Assembly: GCA_949130485.1 (NCBI GenBank)
Contig: OX422192.1
Location: 6,735,085-6,799,084, forward strand
Length of the DNA stretch: 64,000 nucleotides
Reading direction: 5' to 3'
Source of the DNA: Agelas oroides
Taxonomy: Eukaryota; Porifera; Demospongiae; Agelasida; Agelasidae
The first letter of the stretch is position 1; each line of letters starts with the position of its first letter. Shown here one piece after another: positions 58,607 to 64,000 of this stretch. The notes beneath the pieces were generated by a model, which saw nothing but the letters and a program-made list of their open reading frames with translations, searched no databases and had not been told where the DNA came from. A program made the translations under genes and the position numbers.

Positions 58607-60634
58607 GTAGATCCATGGTAGAATGGAAGAGTGACATGGTAGACAGTAGTAGAGTCATGTAGAGCCAAGTAGAGCCACGGTAGAGTGTAGTAGACCCAAG
58701 TACAACAAAGTGGAGCCATATAGTAGAGGGAAGTAGAGTGAAGTAGAGTCGAGTAGAGCCATGGTAGAGTATAGTACAGTCAAGTAGAGTCAAGAAGAGA
58801 CATGGTAGAATGTTGTAGAGTCACGTAGATCCGTGGTAGAATGGATGAGACACATGGAGGAGAGTAGTAGAGACATGTAGAGCCATGGTAGAGTGCAGTA
58901 GAGTGAAGTAGAGCCAACTAGAGACATTGTAGAACGTAGTAGAGTCACGTAGAGCCATGGTACAATGGAATAGAGACATGGTAGAGAGTAGTAGAGTCAT
59001 GTAGAGTCAAGTGTAGCGATGGTTGAATGGAGTAGAGCCATGGTAGTGTGTTTTAAACCCAAGTAGAACCAAGTAGAGCCATTGTAGAGTATAGTAAATT
59101 AAAGTAGAGTTAAGTGGAGCCATATAGTAGAGGGATATAGAGTGAAGTAGAGTCGAGTAGAGCCATGGTAGAGTATAGTAGAGTCAAGTAGAGTCAAGAA
59201 GAGACATGGTAGAATGTAGTAGAGTCACGTAGATCCATGGTAGAATGGAAGAGTGACATGGTAGACAGTAGTAGAGTCATGTAGAGCCAAGTAGAGCCAC
59301 GGTAGAGTGTATTAGACCCAAGTACAACAAAGTGGAGCCATATAGTAGAGGGATGTAGAGTGAAGTAGAGTCGAGTAGAGCCATGGTAGAGTATAGTAGA
59401 GTCAAGTAGAGTCAAGAAGAGACATGGTAGAATGTAGTAGAGTCACGTAGATCCGTGGTAGAATGGATGAGACACATGGTAGAGAGTAGTAGAGACATGT
59501 AGAGCCATGGTAGAGTGCAGTAGAGTGAAGTAGAGCCAAGTAGAGACATTGTAGAACGTAGTAGAGTCACGTAGAGCCATGGTACAATGGAATAGAGACA
59601 TGGTAGAGAGTAGTAGAGTCATGTAGAGTCAAGTGTAGCGATGGTTGAATGGAGTAGAGCCATGGTAGTGTGTTTTAAACCCAAGTAGAACCAAGTAAAG
59701 CCATTGTAGAGTATAGTAAATTAAAGTAGAGTTAAGTGGAGCCATATAGTAGAGGGATATAGAGTGAAGTAGAGTCGAGTAGAGCCATGGTAGAGTATAG
59801 TAGAGTCAAGTAGAGTCAAGAAGAGACATGGTAGAATGTAGTAGAGTCACGTAGATCCATGGTAGAATGGAAGAGTGACATGGTAGACAGTAGTAGAGTC
59901 ATGTAGAGCCAAGTAGAGCCACGGTAGAGTGTATTAGACCCAAGTACAACAAAGTGGAGCCATATAGTAGAGGGATGTAGAGTGAAGTAGAGTCGAGTAG
60001 AGCCATGGTAGAGTATAGTAGAGTCAAGTAGAGTCAAGAAGAGTCATTGTAGAATGTTGTAGAGTCACGTAGATCCGTGGTAGAATGGAAGAGTGACTTG
60101 GTAGAGAGTAGTACAGTCATGTAGAGCCAAGAAGAACCATGGTAGAGTGTAGCAGAGTAAAGTAGAGTTAAGTAGAGCCATGGTAGAGTATAGTAGAGTC
60201 AAGTAGAATCAAGAAGAGACATGGTAGAATGTAGTAGAGTCACGTAGATCCATGGTAGAATGGAAGAGTGACATGGTAGACAGTAGTAAAGTCATGTAGA
60301 GCCAAGTAGAGCCACGGTAGAGTGTATTAGACCCAAGTACAACAAAGTGGAGCCATATAGTAGAGGGATGTAGAGTGAAGTAGAGTCGAGTAGAGCCATG
60401 GTAGAGTATAGTAGAGTCAAGTAGAGTCAAGAAGAGACATGGTAGAATGTAGTAGAGTCACGTAGATCCGTGGTAGAATGGATGAGACACATGGTAGAGA
60501 GTAGTAGAGACATGTAGAGCCACGGTAGAGTGCAGTGGAGTGAAGTAGAGCCAAGTAGAGACATTGTAGAACGTAGTAGAGTCACGTAGAGCCATGGTAC
60601 AATGGAATAGAGACATGGTAGAGAGTAGTAGAGT
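58606..60634 (+). repeat. Type A block in 3393-bp repeat
   Basis: Cores near 58572 (hybrid with the B end), 59194, 59816 and 60209. Spacings are 622, 622 and 393. Confidence 0.72.
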
Positions 60635-61999
60635 CATGTAGAGTCAAATGTAGCGATGGTAGAATGGAGTAGAGCCATGGTAGTGTGTTTTAAACCCAAG
60701 TATTGAACCAAGTAGAGCCATGGTAGAGTATAGTAAATTAAAGTAGAGTTAAGTGGAGCCATGGTAGAGTGAAGTAGAGTGAAGTAGAGTCGAGTAGAGC
60801 CATGGTAGAGTATAGTAGAGACAAGTAAAGTCAAGAAGAGAGATGGTAGAATGTAGTAGAGCCATTTAGAGCCATGGTAGAATGGAATAGAGACATGGTA
60901 GAGAGTAGTAGAGTCATGTAGAGTCAAGTAGAGCCATGGTAGAGTGTAGTAGAGTAAAGTAAAGCTGAGTGGAACCATGGTAGAGTGAGGTAGAGCCAAG
61001 TAGAGACATGGTAGAATGTAGTAGAGTCACGTAGAGCCATGGTAGAATGGAATAGTAACATGATAGAGAGTAGTAGAGTCATGTAGAGTCACGTGTAGCC
61101 ATGGTAGAATGGAGTATAGCCATGGTAGAGTGTAGTAGACCCAACTAGAACAAAGTAGAGCCATGGTAGAGTGTAGTAGAGTAAAGTAGAGCTAAGTGGA
61201 GCCATGGTAGAGTGAAGTAGAGTCGAGTAGAGCCATGGTAGAGTATAGTAGAATCAAGTAGAGTCAAGAAGAGACATGGTAGAATGTGGTAGAGTCACGT
61301 AGATCCGTACTAGAATGGAAGAGAGACATGGTAGAGAGTAGTAGAGTCATGTAGAGCCAAGTAGAGCCATGGTAGAGTGTAGTAGAGTAAAGTAAAGCTG
61401 AGTGGAACCATGGTAGAGTGAAGTAGAGCCAAGTAGAGACATGGTAGAATGAAGTAGAGTCATGTAGAGCCATGGTAGAATGCAATAGAAACATGGTAGA
61501 GTGTAGTAGAGTCATCTAGAGTCACGTGTAGCCATGGTAGAATGGAGTAGGGCCATGGTAATGTGTTGTAGACCCAAGTAGAGCCATGGTAGAGTATAGT
61601 AGAGTAAAATAGAGTTAAGTTGAGCCATGGTAGAGTGAAGTAGAGTGAAGTAGAGTCGAATAGAGCCATGGTAGAGTATAATAGAATCAAGTAGAGTCAA
61701 GAAGAGACATGGTAGAATGTAGTAGAGTCACGTAGATCCGTGGTAGAATGGAAGAGACACACGGTAGAGAGTAGTAGAGTCATGTAGAGCCAAGTAGAGC
61801 CATGGTAGAGTGTAGTAGACCCAAGTACAACAAAGTGGAGCCATGGTAGAGTGAAGTAGAGTGAAGTAGAGTCGAGTAGAGCCATGGTAGAGTATAGTAG
61901 AGTCAAGTAGAGTAAAGACGAGACATGGTAGAATAAAGTAGAGTCACGTACAGCCATGGTAGAATGGAATAGAGACATGGTAGAAAGTAGTAGAGTCAC
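60634..61999 (+). repeat. Type B block in 3393-bp repeat, copy 2
   Basis: Near-identical to 57241-58606 at +3393, including GTAGGGCCATGGTAATG near 58155 and 61548, and the same abrupt B-to-A junction. Confidence 0.75.
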
Positions 62000-63405
62000 G
62001 TAGATCCATGGTAGAATGGAAGAGTGACATGGTAGACAGTAGTAGAGTCATGTAGAGCCAAGTAGAGCCACGGTAGAGTGTAGTAGACCCAAGTACAACA
62101 AAGTGGAGCCATATAGTAGAGGGAAGTAGAGTGAAGTAGAGTCGAGTAGAGCCATGGTAGAGTATAGTACAGTCAAGTAGAGTCAAGAAGAGACATGGTA
62201 GAATGTTGTAGAGTCACGTAGATCCGTGGTAGAATGGATGAGACACATGGAGGAGAGTAGTAGAGACATGTAGAGCCATGGTAGAGTGCAGTAGAGTGAA
62301 GTAGAGCCAACTAGAGACATTGTAGAACGTAGTAGAGTCACGTAGAGCCATGGTACAATGGAATAGAGACATGGTAGAGAGTAGTAGAGTCATGTAGAGT
62401 CAAGTGTAGCGATGGTTGAATGGAGTAGAGCCATGGTAGTGTGTTTTAAACCCAAGTAGAACCAAGTAGAGCCATTGTAGAGTATAGTAAATTAAAGTAG
62501 AGTTAAGTGGAGCCATATAGTAGAGGGATATAGAGTGAAGTAGAGTCGAGTAGAGCCATGGTAGAGTATAGTAGAGTCAAGTAGAGTCAAGAAGAGACAT
62601 GGTAGAATGTAGTAGAGTCACGTAGATCCATGGTAGAATGGAAGAGTGACATGGTAGACAGTAGTAGAGTCATGTAGAGCCAAGTAGAGCCACGGTAGAG
62701 TGTATTAGACCCAAGTACAACAAAGTGGAGCCATATAGTAGAGGGATGTAGAGTGAAGTAGAGTCGAGTAGAGCCATGGTAGAGTATAGTAGAGTCAAGT
62801 AGAGTCAAGAAGAGTCATTGTAGAATGTTGTAGAGTCACGTAGATCCGTGGTAGAATGGAAGAGTGACATGGTAGAGAGTAGTACAGTCATGTAGAGCCA
62901 AGAAAAACCATGGTAGAGTGTAGCAGAGTAAAGTAGAGTTAAGTAGAGCCATGGTAGAGTATAGTAGAGTCAAGTAGAATCAAGAAGAGACATGGTAGAA
63001 TGTAGTAGAGTCACGTAGATCCATGGTAGAATGGAAGAGTGACATGGTAGACAGTAGTAGAGTCATGTAGAGCCAAGTAGAGCCACGGTAGAGTGTATTA
63101 GACCCAAGTACAACAAAGTGGAGCCATATAGTAGAGGGATGTAGAGTGAAGTAGAGTCGAGTAGAGCCATGGTAGAGTATAGTAGAGTCAAGTAGAGTCA
63201 AGAAGAGACATGGTAGAATGTAGTAGAGTCACGTAGATCCATGGTAGAATGGATGAGACACATGGTAGAGAGTAGTAGAGACATGTAGAGCCATGGTAGA
63301 GTGCAGTAGAGTGAAGTAGAGCCAAGTAGAGACATTGTAGAACGTAGTAGAGTCACGTAGAGCCATGGTACAATGGAATAGAGACATGGTAGAGAGTAGT
63401 AGAGT
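61999..63405 (+). repeat. Type A block, three cores
   Basis: Cores near 61965 (hybrid), 62587 and 62980. Private change AGAAAAACC near 62902. Confidence 0.72.
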
Positions 63406-64000
63406 CATGTAGAGTCAAATGTAGCGATGGTAGAATGGAGTAGAGCCATGGTAGTGTGTTTTAAACCCAAGTATTGAACCAAGTAGAGCCATGGTAGAGT
63501 ATAGTAAATTAAAGTAGAGTTAAGTGGAGCCATGGTAGAGTGAAGTAGAGTGAAGTAGAGTCGAGTAGAGCCATGGTAGAGTATAGTAGAGACAAGTAAA
63601 GTCAAGAAGAGAGATGGTAGAATGTAGTAGAGCCATTTAGAGCCATGGTAGAATGGAATAGAGACATGGTAGAGAGTAGTAGAGTCATGTAGAGTCAAGT
63701 AGAGCCATGGTAGAGTGTAGTAGAGTAAAGTAAAGCTGAGTGGAACCATGGTAGAGTGAGGTAGAGCCAAGTAGAGACATGGTAGAATGTAGTAGAGTCA
63801 CGTAGAGCCATGGTAGAATGGAATAGTAACATGATAGAGAGTAGTAGAGTCATGTAGAGTCACGTGTAGCCATGGTAGAATGGAGTATAGCCATGGTAGA
63901 GTGTAGTAGACCCAACTAGAACAAAGTAGAGCCATGGTAGAGTGTAGTAGAGTAAAGTAGAGCTAAGTGGAGCCATGGTAGAGTGAAGTAGAGTCGAGTA
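63405..64000 (+). repeat. Type B block (runs off the right edge)
   Basis: Collinear with 60634 onward at +2771 and with 1960-2550. The array is still intact at the last base. Confidence 0.72.

Larger units (their letters stand above)
55801..62808 (+). repeat. 3393-bp tandem duplication (two copies plus part of a third)
   Basis: Landmarks 55801, 56423, 57241, 57871, 58067, 58304, 58551 and 59194 each recur at +3393. The copies share private changes: TGACTTGG (56701 and 60094), AGTAGTAAAGTCATG (near 56892 and 60285), GCCACGGTAGAGTGCAGTGG (near 57125 and 60518), CATGGAGGAGAG (near 58853 and 62246). From 60209 a further partial copy follows at +2771 (62980, 63405), lacking one 622-bp unit. Confidence 0.85.
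1..64000 (+). repeat. Higher-order satellite array with 10/11-bp monomers
   Basis: The whole window except 4179-4850 is built from 10-bp monomers starting GTAGAG or a one-base variant, followed by four variable bases (TCAA, TAAA, TTAA, TCAC, TGTA, TATA, TGAA, CCAA). An extra base is added at each CATGG junction. Measured example: CATGG-like motifs at 5961, 6002, 6043, 6084, 6115, 6136, 6167 and 6208 are spaced 41, 41, 41, 31, 21, 31 and 41 bp, so 24 monomers occupy 247 bp (10.29 bp each). All copies point the same way. I do not recognise the family by name. The array has no edge in the window. Confidence 0.97.

Noticed and set aside
520..63770. Scores of minus-strand open frames of 62-142 codons in the satellite
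   Set aside because: They follow from the monomer having TAG only on the plus strand. The predicted peptides are the monomer read in three frames, differ by frame-neutral and frame-shifting changes alike, overlap each other, and lack any domain. The frame is lost or extended by single changes at TCA (for example GAATCAAG to GAAACAAG near 36089).
1..64000. CRISPR array or bacterial repeat locus
   Set aside because: No constant repeat with unique spacers, no cas genes, and the 10-bp monomer hierarchy is typical of eukaryotic satellite DNA.
1..64000. Telomeric repeat
   Set aside because: GTAGAGNNNN has no match to TTAGGG- or TTTAGGG-type units, carries variable positions, and is organised in higher-order units.

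Overview
The window is essentially one tandem-repeat (satellite) array that enters at base 1 and is still running at base 64000. I found no convincing protein-coding gene, rRNA, tRNA or CRISPR array. The only non-satellite DNA is a 672-bp insertion at about 4179-4850. It looks like a non-autonomous DNA transposon: near-perfect terminal inverted repeats, a short target-site duplication, and an intact 'empty site' in a sister copy of the array at 22026-22031.

The base unit is a 10-bp monomer of the form GTAGAGNNNN (for example GTAGAGTCAA, GTAGAGTAAA, GTAGAATGTA). Every two to five monomers the phase is shifted by one base at a CATGG junction (usually GCCATGG), so the blocks between CATGG motifs are 21, 31, 41 or 51 bp. 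The mean spacing is therefore close to 10.3 bp. These blocks form two higher-order families. Type A has a core followed by its next copy 393 bp or 622/624 bp away, combining to about 1.0 or 1.4 kb. Type B is a longer, more varied set of blocks without the A-specific CCATATAGTAGAGG block. A and B alternate: B to ~480, A to 1960, B to ~8000 (with the insertion), A to 12300, a short B/A/B interleave to 17300, A to 19800, B to 23450, short A/B interleaving to 29930, a 19.6-kb uninterrupted A run to 49518, B to 54370, then A/B alternation to the end. Above this lie tandem duplications of 1185, 1460, 1881, 1908, 1927, 3393 and 6634 bp, many recognised by private mutations shared between copies.

The organism is a eukaryote, judging by the size, the hierarchy and the transposon. 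The insert end (consensus AGTGGCGGATYTAG) and a CCACGCCCACTTT stretch inside it remind me of repeats of marine invertebrates such as sponges or cnidarians; that is an impression, not a demonstrated match. The location could be pericentromeric, subtelomeric or a heterochromatic block; nothing here decides it.

The main points of interest are the near-helical monomer period with its built-in one-base phase correction, the strict single orientation and purine-strand bias over 64 kb, the traceable history of unequal exchange, and the unusual compound structure of the inserted element. Many minus-strand open frames exist, but they are a by-product of the monomer: TAG stops occur only on the plus strand. 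They should not be annotated as genes. Block boundaries are accurate to roughly 100 bp, because they were inferred by eye and from spacing arithmetic rather than by alignment.
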